Shown: positions 20,801 to 29,734 of the stretch, piece after piece | Layout: each line of letters starts with the position of its first letter | Numbering within the stretch: position 1 is the first letter of the stretch | Assembly: GCA_041399205.1 (NCBI GenBank) | Contig: JAWKTK010000019.1 | Coordinates: forward strand, 135,733-199,732 | DNA from: JAGQOZ01 sp041399205 | GTDB taxonomy: Bacteria; Planctomycetota; Planctomycetia; Pirellulales; Pirellulaceae | Length of the DNA stretch: 64,000 nucleotides | Reading direction: 5' to 3' | The notes under the pieces: model-generated | The model's database searches: none | Seen by the model: only the letters and a program-made list of their open reading frames with translations | What the model was told of the DNA's origin: nothing | Position numbers and translations under genes: made by a program

Positions 20801-21130
20801 GGCATGATTGCACTTTCCGGCATTGCCACTCGCAATGCCATTCTACTGATTGAGTTCGTTCACGAACAACTAAAGGAAGGCCAGGAATTACGTGACGCAC
20901 TAATTCAAAGCGGCGCGGTACGCTTTCGCCCTATCTTCTTAACTGCCGGCACTGCCATGTTAGGCGCGTGGCCCATCACGCTAGACCCCGTCTTTTCGGG
21001 ACTCGCCTGGTCCTTGATCTTTGGCCTGTTGGTATCCACCACCTTCACATTGGTTGTGGTCCCCGTTTGCTACTGGCTGATCTACGCCAACCGGCCCGGC
21101 CATGGATTGCCCATCCGCACGGAAGAGTAG
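17820..21130 (+). CDS. RND efflux pump, inner-membrane transporter (AcrB/CzcA-like); heavily frameshifted
   Basis: Proton-driven RND exporter of about 1100 residues. It begins with a TM1 segment (RILLILLMLIAGGVALLVTP), then a porter domain (AMPGASAEEVEKQVS, YSMSMPGQAVVTVRFYVG). The second membrane block contains LSLGLVVDDPIVDVENIF, the paired Asp of the proton relay. After a clean restart, 19634-21130 is the uninterrupted C-terminal half, including GMIGMIALSGIATRNAILLIEF. Frame changes are needed near 18423, 18580, 18610, 18650, 18885, 18975, 19255 and 19565-19610, yet the joined sequence has no missing block. That pattern fits base-calling errors better than decay. The substrate (metal or drug) cannot be assigned. 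Operon with the adaptor gene just upstream. Confidence 0.82.
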
Positions 21131-21163
21131 GAAAACGGCTTCGAGCTCGCTAGTTTGGCGATA

Positions 21164-21185
21164 AATCTCGGCGAACCGATTTTTT
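21164..21185 (+). terminator. Possible weak terminator after the RND operon
   Basis: TCGG-CGAA-CCGA followed by seven T. The stem is only four base pairs with a tetraloop, so this is a tentative call. Confidence 0.35.
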
Positions 21186-21224
21186 TGAGAAAAAGCGCGA
21201 GCGATTCTGGTTTGATTGTCGTTA

Positions 21225-21241
21225 AGGCGTAAGTTACGCCT
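21225..21241 (+). promoter_or_regulatory. Perfect palindrome upstream of the tandem-repeat hydrolase
   Basis: AGGCGTAAGTTACGCCT, two 8-base arms around one G, lies 29 nt before the ATG at 21271. It is in the likely 5' untranslated region, ahead of the AAAGGA ribosome site. It could be an operator or an mRNA hairpin; nothing in the sequence decides this. Confidence 0.4.
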
Positions 21242-21270
21242 CTAAGCCTTACGAAATCAAAGGAATTGCT

Positions 21271-23511
21271 ATGTTTTTCGCCCGAAACAAACAAAGTCGC
21301 TCCCAACTCAACAAGTCTTATTCGTTGGAATCATTGGAAGGACGCGAAATGTTTTCGGCGGATCCGTTTGTCTTGGATCCCGATTCGGCAGGCTGGGCGT
21401 CGGTTCGCAACTACACCAGCGCCCAGTTTGCGGCTGACTTTGATGCGAGGAAAGACACACAGATTCTGGTCGATATCGAAGTTGATGAAGTCAACGGGCA
21501 GCAGCGAGTCAGTGGTGTTTGGCAACAGAATCTGGACAACCGAGGCTGGGCGGAATACCGCAATCTGACCAGCGCAGAATTCAGCGACCGCTGGCAACAA
21601 CTCCGCGACGACGGTTACCGGTTGATTGACCAAGAATCGTACGTGTTGAACAACAATCGGTACTACGCCGGCATCTGGATTGAAAACCGAGAAAACTACG
21701 CGTGGGCATCCCTGCGCAACTTGACCAGCGCCGAATTTTCCGAACGTTTCGCGGAATACAAAGATGATTACGTCATGGTAGACGTGGAAGCCTATACCGT
21801 TGGCAACTCAACTCGTTACGCCATGGCTTGGGTTGAAAATGTCGACAAGATTGGCTGGGCCGAATACCGCAACATGACCAGTGCCGAATTTGGCGACAAG
21901 TTTGACGAACTTAAAGACAATTATCGCATGACCGATATCGAGTCTTACCAAATCAACGGCCAACAAAATTACGCTGGTATCTGGGTGGAAAACACCAACG
22001 ATCGCGGGTGGTTCGAATACCGTGACATGACGTCCAACGACTTCAGCAATCGCTGGAATCGCCTGCGAGACTTGGGCTTTCGTCTGATTGACACTGAAAC
22101 ATATGAAACCAACAACGGCACTCGCTATGCCGGCATCTGGCGTCAGAACAACGACCGACATGATTGGTCATTGCGTAGTGCCGTAGATCAAATTGCTCAG
22201 AACGAAATGGACGCCTTCAACGTTCCGGGAATGAGTGTCGCGATTGCTCAAGGTGGCGAGATCAAATACATGCGAGGTTTCGGTGACCAGAACGTGGCGA
22301 ACAACGTGTGGTACAATTCGAACACCGTGAATCGGCTCGCTTCGGTCAGTAAAGCCATTGCCGGTGTCTTAACGATGGATTTGGTCGAAGACGGATTGCT
22401 GGAACTAAACGATCTCACTCGCAGCCACGTCCCGGAACTTCCTGCGTTTCATTCGCACACTATTGAAGATTTGGTGTCGAATCGATCCGGCATCACCCCT
22501 TACAACAGTGCCGCTTTCAGTTCGCCCAGCAACACGCAGTTTGACAACGCACTAGACGCCACCGATTTCTTCATTGACGAGCCGCTGCTTTTCTCGCCCG
22601 GTACCGGCTACAACTACAGCACTCATGGTTACACGGTGTTGGGCGCGGCAATGGAAGCAGCGACGAATCAAACTGTCTTTGATCTGTTTGATTCGCGTAT
22701 CACCGATCTCGGGTACAATTCGCTACGACCAGAAGACCGTTCGGTACCGAACGGCAACCGCAGCCAGCTGTATTCCACCAGCAACAACGTTTTGGCCGCC
22801 GACAATATATCGTGGAAGGTCTTAGGCGGTGGACTGGAAGCTTCGGCGCAAGATCTGGTGCGTTTCGGCATGGATTTGTTAGATGGCGAAATCATTAGCC
22901 AACAATCCATGAACACAATGTGGACCGCGCCAGACGGTGCCAGCAACTACGCCTTAGGCTGGAATACGGGAACGGAACAGGGAACGCAAGTGGTTGCCAA
23001 GAATGGTGCGCAGGCTGGTGCCAATACCTACATTCGCATGTACCCGGAGCACGACATTGTGATTGTGGTACTCAGTAACAGACAAGGCGGTGGTCATGAT
23101 ACAGGAGACATGGGACGAGCAATCGGATCGCTGATGCTGAACAATTTGCTACCGGTTCGAGGTGATTTCAATGGCGATCGAAAGGTCAACGCCGCCGACA
23201 TCGATCTGCTATGTTCGGCAATCAATAGTCCGCGAGCGGACGTGAATAAGTTCAACCTAAACCGAGATCGAGTGGTCGATGCGAATGACATGGATGTGCT
23301 GGTTCATGACATCCTGCGAACACGCTACGGTGACGCTAACTTGGATGGCGTGGTGGATTCCAGCGATCTCGTGCAAATCTTCCGCGCCGGCGAATATGAA
23401 GATCGAGCCGTCGGGAATTCGACTTGGGCCGAAGGTGACTTTGATTGCGACGGAGAATTCACCACGTCCGATCTGGTCAAACTGTTCGCCGATGGCGGAT
23501 ACGTGGGCTAA
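21271..23511 (+). CDS. Five BTRD1-like repeats, beta-lactamase-fold serine hydrolase and dockerin-like tail
   Basis: A 746-residue exported protein. Residues 18-30 (SLESLEGREMFSA) form the planctomycete surface-protein N-terminal motif. Five tandem repeats of about 50 residues follow (about 41-90, 91-144, 145-194, 195-245, 246-297), each with W-x-x-x-R-x-x-T-S-x-x-F and Y-x-x-x-W; this matches bacterial tandem repeat domain 1, also found in fungal polyglycine hydrolases. Residues about 305-620 are a class C beta-lactamase fold: nucleophile motif SVSK (358-361), a YNYSTHGY block in the Y-x-N region, and KNGAQAG where the third motif is expected. A dockerin-like tail closes it (GDFNGDRKVNAADID, GDANLDGVVDSSDL, GDFDCDGEFTTSDL). 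Probably an extracellular peptidase or esterase. A strong terminator follows. Confidence 0.85.
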   Translation: MFFARNKQSRSQLNKSYSLESLEGREMFSADPFVLDPDSAGWASVRNYTSAQFAADFDARKDTQILVDIEVDEVNGQQRVSGVWQQNLDNRGWAEYRNLTSAEFSDRWQQLRDDGYRLIDQESYVLNNNRYYAGIWIENRENYAWASLRNLTSAEFSERFAEYKDDYVMVDVEAYTVGNSTRYAMAWVENVDKIGWAEYRNMTSAEFGDKFDELKDNYRMTDIESYQINGQQNYAGIWVENTNDRGWFEYRDMTSNDFSNRWNRLRDLGFRLIDTETYETNNGTRYAGIWRQNNDRHDWSLRSAVDQIAQNEMDAFNVPGMSVAIAQGGEIKYMRGFGDQNVANNVWYNSNTVNRLASVSKAIAGVLTMDLVEDGLLELNDLTRSHVPELPAFHSHTIEDLVSNRSGITPYNSAAFSSPSNTQFDNALDATDFFIDEPLLFSPGTGYNYSTHGYTVLGAAMEAATNQTVFDLFDSRITDLGYNSLRPEDRSVPNGNRSQLYSTSNNVLAADNISWKVLGGGLEASAQDLVRFGMDLLDGEIISQQSMNTMWTAPDGASNYALGWNTGTEQGTQVVAKNGAQAGANTYIRMYPEHDIVIVVLSNRQGGGHDTGDMGRAIGSLMLNNLLPVRGDFNGDRKVNAADIDLLCSAINSPRADVNKFNLNRDRVVDANDMDVLVHDILRTRYGDANLDGVVDSSDLVQIFRAGEYEDRAVGNSTWAEGDFDCDGEFTTSDLVKLFADGGYVG

Positions 23512-23523
23512 TTCCAAACACAA

Positions 23524-23564
23524 CGGCCGACCGCAAATTCCATTGTGGTCGGCCGCGTTTTTTT
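23524..23564 (+). terminator. Rho-independent terminator
   Basis: CGGCCGACCGCAA (23524-23536) pairs with TTGTGGTCGGCCG (23543-23555) around a six-base loop, with one G-T wobble. CG and seven T follow. It ends the hydrolase transcript and lies just before the convergent DUF1501 gene. Confidence 0.9.
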
Positions 23565-23573
23565 GATGGCCGC

Positions 23574-25060
23574 TTACGCAATCAGATCGTGAATCACATG
23601 ACCATGGACATCGGTCAGACGGCGGTCGATTCCGTTGTGACGCACGGTGAGTCGTTCGTGATTGATGCCCAACAGATGCAGAATTGTGGCATGGATATCG
23701 TAGACCTGAGTAGGATTGGTTCGGTCCAATGGTTTGTAGCCCCATTGATCGCTTTCGCCCACGGTGGTTCCGCCTTTGATTCCGCCACCGGCCAGCCAAT
23801 TCGTAAAGACATACGGATTGTGGTCTCGTCCTTTGCTGCCCTGTGTCGACGGCATACGGCCGAATTCGGTAGTCCACAAAATGATCGTATCGTCCAACAT
23901 GCCTCGTTGCTTCAAATCCGTGATTAAGGCCGCTGCGCCGCGCGCCATCCCGAGCGCCAACGGACCGTGGTCGCGTTGAATGTCTTCGTGCGAATCCCAA
24001 TTGCGGCGAGGAAATGAATTGTCATTGCCCGACCAAATCTGGACGAACCGCACACCTCGCTCCAGCAACCTTCGGGCCGTCAAACATTTGCGGCCGAAGT
24101 AATCGGTCTCTTCCGCCTCATTGATCTCGGACGGCCAAGATGTTTTGCCGTGATCCAAGCCATACAACTTCAAGATATGCTGTGGCTCTTGCGAAAGGTC
24201 TAACGCTTCCGGCGCGGCCAATTGCATTTTGGCGGCCAATTCGTAACTGCGAATTCTCGCTTCCAAACGATCGTCACCTGCATGACTTGCTTGGTGCCGA
24301 CTATTGATGTTTCGCATCAAAGCCAACGCTGCTTCGTCTCCTTCGACTGACACAAAACTGTCATCCGGCAAAGAGGTCGCGAATAGGATTCTTGGTACCT
24401 GGTCGCACGATGGTGCCTTGATGCTGCCCCGGCAAAAAGCCCGACGCCCAGTTCTTCGTCCCGTTACTTGCGAAGCCTCGACGATCCGGCATCACCACAA
24501 ACGTTGGTAGGTTTTCGTTCATGCTGCCCAGCGCATAACTGATCCAGCAGCCCATACCCGGAAAACCCGGCAGCTGAAAACCGGTAGCCTGCAAATAAGT
24601 GGCTTGGCTGTGAACGCCAGTCTTACCAACCAAGTTATGCACAAACGCCATATCATCGACGCACGATCCCAGCGGCGCAACGATTTCGCTGAGATACTTC
24701 CCGGACTCACCATACGCCTGGAACTCCCAAGGCGATTTCATCCAGGGCCCAGCCCGTCCTGAAACGCTTCTACATGTTCGCCAAAATCCGATTCTTCTCC
24801 GTGATGCTTGATCAACGCCGGTTTATAGTCGAACGTATCCAGATGACTGCACGCACCACCCATAAACAACTGGACAACTCGTTTGGCTTTGGCCGGATGA
24901 TGCAAATCTGTCACCGCGGCACCTCGGCCCGGTTGCGAACCACCAGCGACGCCGTTTTCCGCGAACAGCCCGTCTTGCGCCGCAAGCTACCGAGCGCCAA
25001 TCCGGCAAAACCTTGGCCGATGTTGTTCAGGAAATGGCGTCGATCTGGCTGGCTGTTCAT
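23574..25060 (-). CDS. DUF1501 protein; frameshifted
   Basis: Planctomycete DUF1501 protein, related to the sulfatase/alkaline phosphatase fold and almost always encoded beside a cytochrome/DUF1553 protein. The start at 25060 is 2 nt past the stop of the upstream gene. The N-terminus (NSQPDRRHFLNNIGQGFAG) resembles a Tat-type leader. Frame shifts are needed near 24980, 24760 and 24370; the frames join as VVQLFMGGACSHLDTFDYKP, then LPTFVVMPDRRG, then the intact C-terminal half with WDSHEDIQRDHGPLA, ILWTTEFGRMPSTQ and GRDHNPYVFTNW. All family blocks are present, so errors rather than decay are likely. The biochemical role of the family is not established. Confidence 0.87.
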
Positions 25061-25062
25061 GA

Positions 25063-28000
25063 TTAGTCCACAAACACAAATTCGTTCAAGTTTAGGATCA
25101 CTCGGCAAGTGTATTCCAAGCCAAATTGCTGAGTGAATTCGATCAATTCGGCCTGCGTTGTTTCATCCGGTTTTCGTCCAAGTGCTTCTTGGTGGATGAA
25201 GTCGACTTGCCCAGAAACGTCGTTCGGGTAATTCGTCTTTGCGCGTGCAGCAAAATGTTCGGACATACACACAATCAGCTTGTTGTTCAGCATCGCCAAG
25301 GCTTGCAGCGCGGTCAGCGTGGTATCGCGTTTGGCAACCGATTCGGACGGATCGGCGCAGTCCAGCGTTTGCATAAACGGTTGTTGTTGCGAGCGTACCA
25401 AAAATCGGTAGATCGAGCGGCGATGGGAAGCCGGATCGTTAGGATCATGTAGATGGTATTCATAATGAGGCGAATGTTCGGGCCGTTCGACAATGAAATC
25501 CTGAAATGGCGGACCGAACAAGTCGTCTTGCAGTTTTCCGCTGACCTTAAGCACCGCATCTCGTATCGATTCCGCATCCAAAACTCGCCGATTCATGCGC
25601 CACAAAAACTGGTTGTCGGCATCAACCTGAGCGAATTCAGGGCGGTCCGCCGACACTTGCCGATAAACGCTGCTGGTCACCATCAAGCGATGCAGTTGCT
25701 TCAGCGATTGCCCGTTGTCTCGAAAAGTCACCGCCAGCCAATCCAGCAATTCTGGGTGCGAAGGCAAACGGCCCATTCGCCCAAAATCGTTGGGTGAATC
25801 CACAATCGCTTGGCCAAAATGATACAGCCAAATTCGATTCACAATCGATCGCCAAGTCAGTGGATTGTCGGTTCGAACCAGCCACTGCGCCAAGGCAATT
25901 CGGCGGTCTCCTTCCGTGTGATCGGTCGGCAGTTCAAATTGCCAGTCAACGCCTTCGATCAAGGGCACCGTGCCTGGCGAAACAATGCGTCCGCGAGATT
26001 GAATGTTGCCTCGGGCGAGAACGTGAATTTCACGAGGCTGACCACCGTTGTGCCCCGTTCCCTTGAACGCGCCGCTGCCGGTGTGCACCGCTCCGCAGTA
26101 AACCACAGAAGGTTCCGGCAGCGATTCCAGTTGGCGCTGGATATCTTCTCGCTGTTGTGTTGCGGTTGCCAATGCGTCCAGAACGGTTTTTGGTACTGAT
26201 TCCGCGATATGTTGGCTGCGTTGCTGCGAAACATCCGCAATTTGTTGTTCGATGCTTTTGTCGGCCGGCTTACCAAAATAGTAGCCGTCTACCAAGTTAC
26301 TACGTTGCCAACGCACGGGAGCTTCAATGGAATCGAGCGATTGAACGGGCTGGCCCAACGCAACGTTGTTTCCTGCGGCATCGATCACGACAAGTTCCGC
26401 GAGTGCCAAGATGTAGTCACTCTGCCGTTCTGCTAGTAGCGTCGCGGTGATTCTTACGTACCGAACGGCGCGAACCACTGGATCTATCTCAAAAGAAACC
26501 GGAGCGCACTTGGGATTTTCAAAATCCGCTGTGGTACGATCGGCCAAGGTGACAACGTCTCCTGCGAATTCGCGATCAGTGGAAGCTTCTATCTTGAACC
26601 GTACAGGAAATCCAAAACCTTCGCCAATGCCGGCAAAATCGTCGTTGCAGGCCACGACGGTGACGTTGCGAATGTCCACCGGTTCGCCCAAATCGACTTG
26701 GACCCATTTGATAGTATCTGCCGTTGTTGCAATCTGACTGTGATAGCCGAATTCAGGCTTTTCCACCGTTTGCTGCTGCTGACGAAGCGTTGCCAGCTGG
26801 GCGTCCAATTCGGCAAGTCGTTCGCCAGCCAGCACATTGATCTTTTCTTCCAGTTGCTGACATTCTTGCTCGAATTCAACGAGCTGCTGATTCCATTCGC
26901 GACGCATCTGGGCCACTTGGGCGTCTCGATCATACGGTCGATCGGTTCGATCCAGCGCCGCAAAGACGGCTTGCAGACTGTAGTAATGTTCCTGCGTGAC
27001 GGGATCGAATTTGTGGTTGTGGCAGCGAGCACACTGGACGGTCAAACTGGCAAACGTATTCATGGTAGTGGTCACCATGTCATCTCGATCCAGATGCCTT
27101 GCCACTTGTCCGTCCAACTTGGTTTCCGGAACCTCCGCATGCCCGATAAAATCCCAGGGGCCAGCGGCGATGAATCCAGTTGCTTCAATGCTCTCGGGAG
27201 AATCAGGCCACAAGACATCGCCAGCGATTTGTTCTTGGACAAAACGGGAGTACGGTGTGTCTTGGTTGAAACTACGAATCACGTAGTCTCGATAAGGCCA
27301 CGCGTTGGGACGAGGTTTATCTTTGTCATAGCCGTGGGTGTCACCATAGTGAACGACGTCCAGCCAATGCCGAGCCCACCGTTCGCCATAGTGCGGCGAC
27401 TCCAACAGCCGATCCACCAATCGTTCATACGCTTGTGGATCCGAATCCGACACAAACTCTTCTACTTCCTCAAACGTGGGCGGCAGTCCCAGCAGATCAA
27501 AATACAAGCGCCGAATCAGCGTCCGGCGATCCGCTTCTGGCGACGGCGACAACTGGTGCTGGTTTAGCTTGGCCAAGATAAAAGCGTCGATCGGCGTGCG
27601 AACCCAATCGGCCTGCGCTTCCGCAACGTCGGGGACTTGTGGAAGTTGAAGCGGGCGAAGAGACCACCAATCAGTATCGGTAACCGCCGGAGGCTCTAAC
27701 GTGACAGCGTCCGGCCAATTCGCGCCTTCCGCAATCCACTGTCGAAGCGTGGCAATCTGTGCGACCGAAAGAGGTGCGGCGTCTTGCGGCATCTGTGGTT
27801 CGCTGCCAGAGACCATGTCCATCAGTAGGCTCGCGTCCGGATCACCCGGCGAAACCAACGGTCCGCTCTCTCCGCCTTGGCCCAGCGCCGTTGACGAACT
27901 GAGCGACAGGCCGCCTTCCGCATTTTCGGCTTGATGGCACGACAAGCAGTGCTGACGCAAGATCGGAGCGACTTCCGTTTCGAACGCGACGGTACCGCCG

Positions 28001-28095
28001 ATGGCCGAAGAACACCACGCGGAAATCAAGCAGCCGGCAAGCTTTACGATTCGGCGGATCAGCAAATTTCGGTAGTCTGGTTCTGTGTTCAACAT
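25063..28095 (-). CDS. Cytochrome-c PSCyt1 / DUF1549 / DUF1553 protein
   Basis: A 1010-residue exported protein with the planctomycete order PSCyt1, PSCyt2 (DUF1549), PSD1 (DUF1553). The haem site is C50-L-S-C53-H54 in ILRQHCLSCHQ, with a downstream QMPQDA likely to supply the axial Met. DUF1549 spans about 150-400 (ERWARHWLDVVHYGDTHGYD, CARCHNHKFDPVTQ, a second C-x-x-C-H). A coiled coil (about 400-440) and a discoidin-like insert (KWVQVDLGEPVDIRNVTV) follow, then DUF1553 (RSIVNRIWLYHFGQAIVDSPNDFG). The function is unproven; the pair is thought to act in polysaccharide or redox metabolism at the envelope. Two nucleotides separate it from the DUF1501 gene: a tight operon. Confidence 0.92.
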   Translation of the reverse strand: MLNTEPDYRNLLIRRIVKLAGCLISAWCSSAIGGTVAFETEVAPILRQHCLSCHQAENAEGGLSLSSSTALGQGGESGPLVSPGDPDASLLMDMVSGSEPQMPQDAAPLSVAQIATLRQWIAEGANWPDAVTLEPPAVTDTDWWSLRPLQLPQVPDVAEAQADWVRTPIDAFILAKLNQHQLSPSPEADRRTLIRRLYFDLLGLPPTFEEVEEFVSDSDPQAYERLVDRLLESPHYGERWARHWLDVVHYGDTHGYDKDKPRPNAWPYRDYVIRSFNQDTPYSRFVQEQIAGDVLWPDSPESIEATGFIAAGPWDFIGHAEVPETKLDGQVARHLDRDDMVTTTMNTFASLTVQCARCHNHKFDPVTQEHYYSLQAVFAALDRTDRPYDRDAQVAQMRREWNQQLVEFEQECQQLEEKINVLAGERLAELDAQLATLRQQQQTVEKPEFGYHSQIATTADTIKWVQVDLGEPVDIRNVTVVACNDDFAGIGEGFGFPVRFKIEASTDREFAGDVVTLADRTTADFENPKCAPVSFEIDPVVRAVRYVRITATLLAERQSDYILALAELVVIDAAGNNVALGQPVQSLDSIEAPVRWQRSNLVDGYYFGKPADKSIEQQIADVSQQRSQHIAESVPKTVLDALATATQQREDIQRQLESLPEPSVVYCGAVHTGSGAFKGTGHNGGQPREIHVLARGNIQSRGRIVSPGTVPLIEGVDWQFELPTDHTEGDRRIALAQWLVRTDNPLTWRSIVNRIWLYHFGQAIVDSPNDFGRMGRLPSHPELLDWLAVTFRDNGQSLKQLHRLMVTSSVYRQVSADRPEFAQVDADNQFLWRMNRRVLDAESIRDAVLKVSGKLQDDLFGPPFQDFIVERPEHSPHYEYHLHDPNDPASHRRSIYRFLVRSQQQPFMQTLDCADPSESVAKRDTTLTALQALAMLNNKLIVCMSEHFAARAKTNYPNDVSGQVDFIHQEALGRKPDETTQAELIEFTQQFGLEYTCRVILNLNEFVFVD

Positions 28096-28286
28096 GGTAA
28101 GAAACCAGCTTGAAGATGACGGAGTGATGGAGGGGCGAGAATCCTTCGTAGCAGGAGTTTCAATATTGTACCAGATTTAAGTTTGAATAGGGAATCGCGT
28201 GCCGGACGGACTCGAACGTTGACGCCAACGACAATCCCGCCAACGAAAGTGAAACGGCGTTCGCTGCGTCGCATGCGGAGTCGGAT

Positions 28287-28571
28287 TTAGAACGGATCAA
28301 CCGGTGGCGTGATGCCGACGGCGCCTAAGTCTGAAGGATTGTATTGAACTTCAAAACGGTGAGTCCCGATGGACAATACCGATCCCGGCGGAACTCGCCG
28401 CTGATCCACTAACACTCGATTGACTCGCACGCCATTTGAACTCTTCAGATCCTTCACATACCACCAACCGCAATACATATACAGCAAGCAATGTTGGCCC
28501 GAAACATCGGAAAAGGGCAAGACGACATCGCACGAACGACTGCGTCCAATAGTCAATCGAGGTTCACGCAT
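28287..28571 (-). CDS. FHA-domain protein, 94 aa
   Basis: Single forkhead-associated domain, which binds phosphothreonine peptides. The canonical residues are visible: TIGRS at 7-11 (Gly-Arg), S-G-Q-H, and LKSSNGVRVN (S and N of the phosphate-binding loops). There is almost nothing outside the fold, so it should be a free adaptor. Its start lies inside the preceding gene (19-nt overlap), so translation is probably coupled to the response-regulator protein. As the last gene of the 28287-33680 cluster it suggests regulation of the PspA-like/AAA module by Ser/Thr phosphorylation; no Ser/Thr kinase gene is in the window. Confidence 0.87.
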   Translation of the reverse strand: MREPRLTIGRSRSCDVVLPFSDVSGQHCLLYMYCGWWYVKDLKSSNGVRVNRVLVDQRRVPPGSVLSIGTHRFEVQYNPSDLGAVGITPPVDPF

Positions 28572-29593
28572 GACAACCGACTCGCCGCCATCCAGCGCAT
28601 CAATTCGCCCAGTTTATCCAGCGATTTTGCGGGGGTTGGCAAGTGAGCGGCATGCGGAGCGGTAGCCGCGCGGTCTGTTTCGTCCTTCGCGGTTTCTGAT
28701 TCCGTAGCGCCTGTGTGTATCAAAGACTTGATCATGGTGAGTTCATTACCCGTCTTGTTGAACACCACCTTGTCCATCAGTCCCCACATCAACACCAAGC
28801 CTCGACCGGACAGGTCATTGTCCTCCATGGAAATAGCCAAGTTACTTTCCACGTCAAAGCCATTTCCTTCGTCGCGAACTGTGATTTTCAGTTCTGGCCG
28901 AGTTACAATGGCCCGTACCAAACACGAACGCTTGGCCAAGTCGGGCGATGACATAGTTTTGTCACTAGCTAACTGGCTGACCGCCTCCCAACTACCAACA
29001 CAGTCTTCCGGCGCCAATTCCAGATTGCCGCAACAAATGGCGTTGATCAGGGCTTGTTCAAACGCCACGCCAATTTGCAAGATGGTGGCAGCGTCACACT
29101 GCCCCAGTCCGCCCACCATTTGCTGTACCAACGTGACCAGCGGCGGAATCAGTGTCACATCGTTTTCCAGTTTGAAGTGGAAGTCGGTCACCGTGGCATG
29201 GTCAATCAATCGCTGAAAGTCAGAATCCGCTTGTCCCAATTGCAGAACATGATTGATAGAATCGACCAACAATTCGTTGATCTTGGCCTTGGGAACATAG
29301 CTGGCCGCACCGGCTTGCAGTGCTTGCGCGGCCAGCGTTTCGCTGCCCATCCCCGTCATCAGAATGACCGGAACATGACTGAATTCTTCACGAATCGCGC
29401 GTACCAACTGCAAGCCGTCCATTTCCGGCATTTGCATATCGGTCAAGACAATGTCGGGCTGCTGAGATCGAAGTTGCTTGAGCGCGCCCTTCCCATTTTC
29501 GGCAAATCGAACTGCCAAATTATGCTTTTGCAACACCGCGCCGACAATCTGCCGATCCGTGGCCGAATCATCCACAAGTAGAACGGTTGGCAT
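28553..29593 (-). CDS. Response regulator receiver fused to a RsbW-type ATPase domain
   Basis: A 346-residue cytoplasmic signalling protein. Residues 1-120 form a receiver domain: VLLVDDSATDR (acidic pocket), DIVLTDMQMPEMDG (phosphoacceptor Asp), ILMTGMG and YVPKAK (Lys). Residues about 145-300 form a GHKL/HATPase_c_2 domain of the anti-sigma-factor type: N-box FEQALINAICCGN, then VRDEGNGFD (G1) and LSGRGLVLMWGLMD (G2). A disordered Thr/Ala-rich tail follows. The fusion points to phosphorylation-controlled serine kinase or partner switching. It overlaps the FHA gene and lies 141 nt past the AAA gene. No cognate sensor kinase is adjacent. Confidence 0.87.
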   Translation of the reverse strand: MPTVLLVDDSATDRQIVGAVLQKHNLAVRFAENGKGALKQLRSQQPDIVLTDMQMPEMDGLQLVRAIREEFSHVPVILMTGMGSETLAAQALQAGAASYVPKAKINELLVDSINHVLQLGQADSDFQRLIDHATVTDFHFKLENDVTLIPPLVTLVQQMVGGLGQCDAATILQIGVAFEQALINAICCGNLELAPEDCVGSWEAVSQLASDKTMSSPDLAKRSCLVRAIVTRPELKITVRDEGNGFDVESNLAISMEDNDLSGRGLVLMWGLMDKVVFNKTGNELTMIKSLIHTGATESETAKDETDRAATAPHAAHLPTPAKSLDKLGELMRWMAASRLSCVNLD

Positions 29594-29734
29594 GGGTATC
29601 CCCTTAAATCAACGATCGACTAAGTCATGCAAATTCGCCGTTTGACGGCATCGGCAGCCAGCGGGAAAGTATAAACGTTACCGCCACTTGGGAATGCATC
29701 AATCGATTCCTCATGCTCCGGCAACGTTCTTCGG

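Noticed and set aside
28190..28260. tRNA-like GGACTCGAAC segment
   Set aside because: It resembles a T-arm on the minus strand, but no acceptor, D-arm or anticodon stem could be formed around it.
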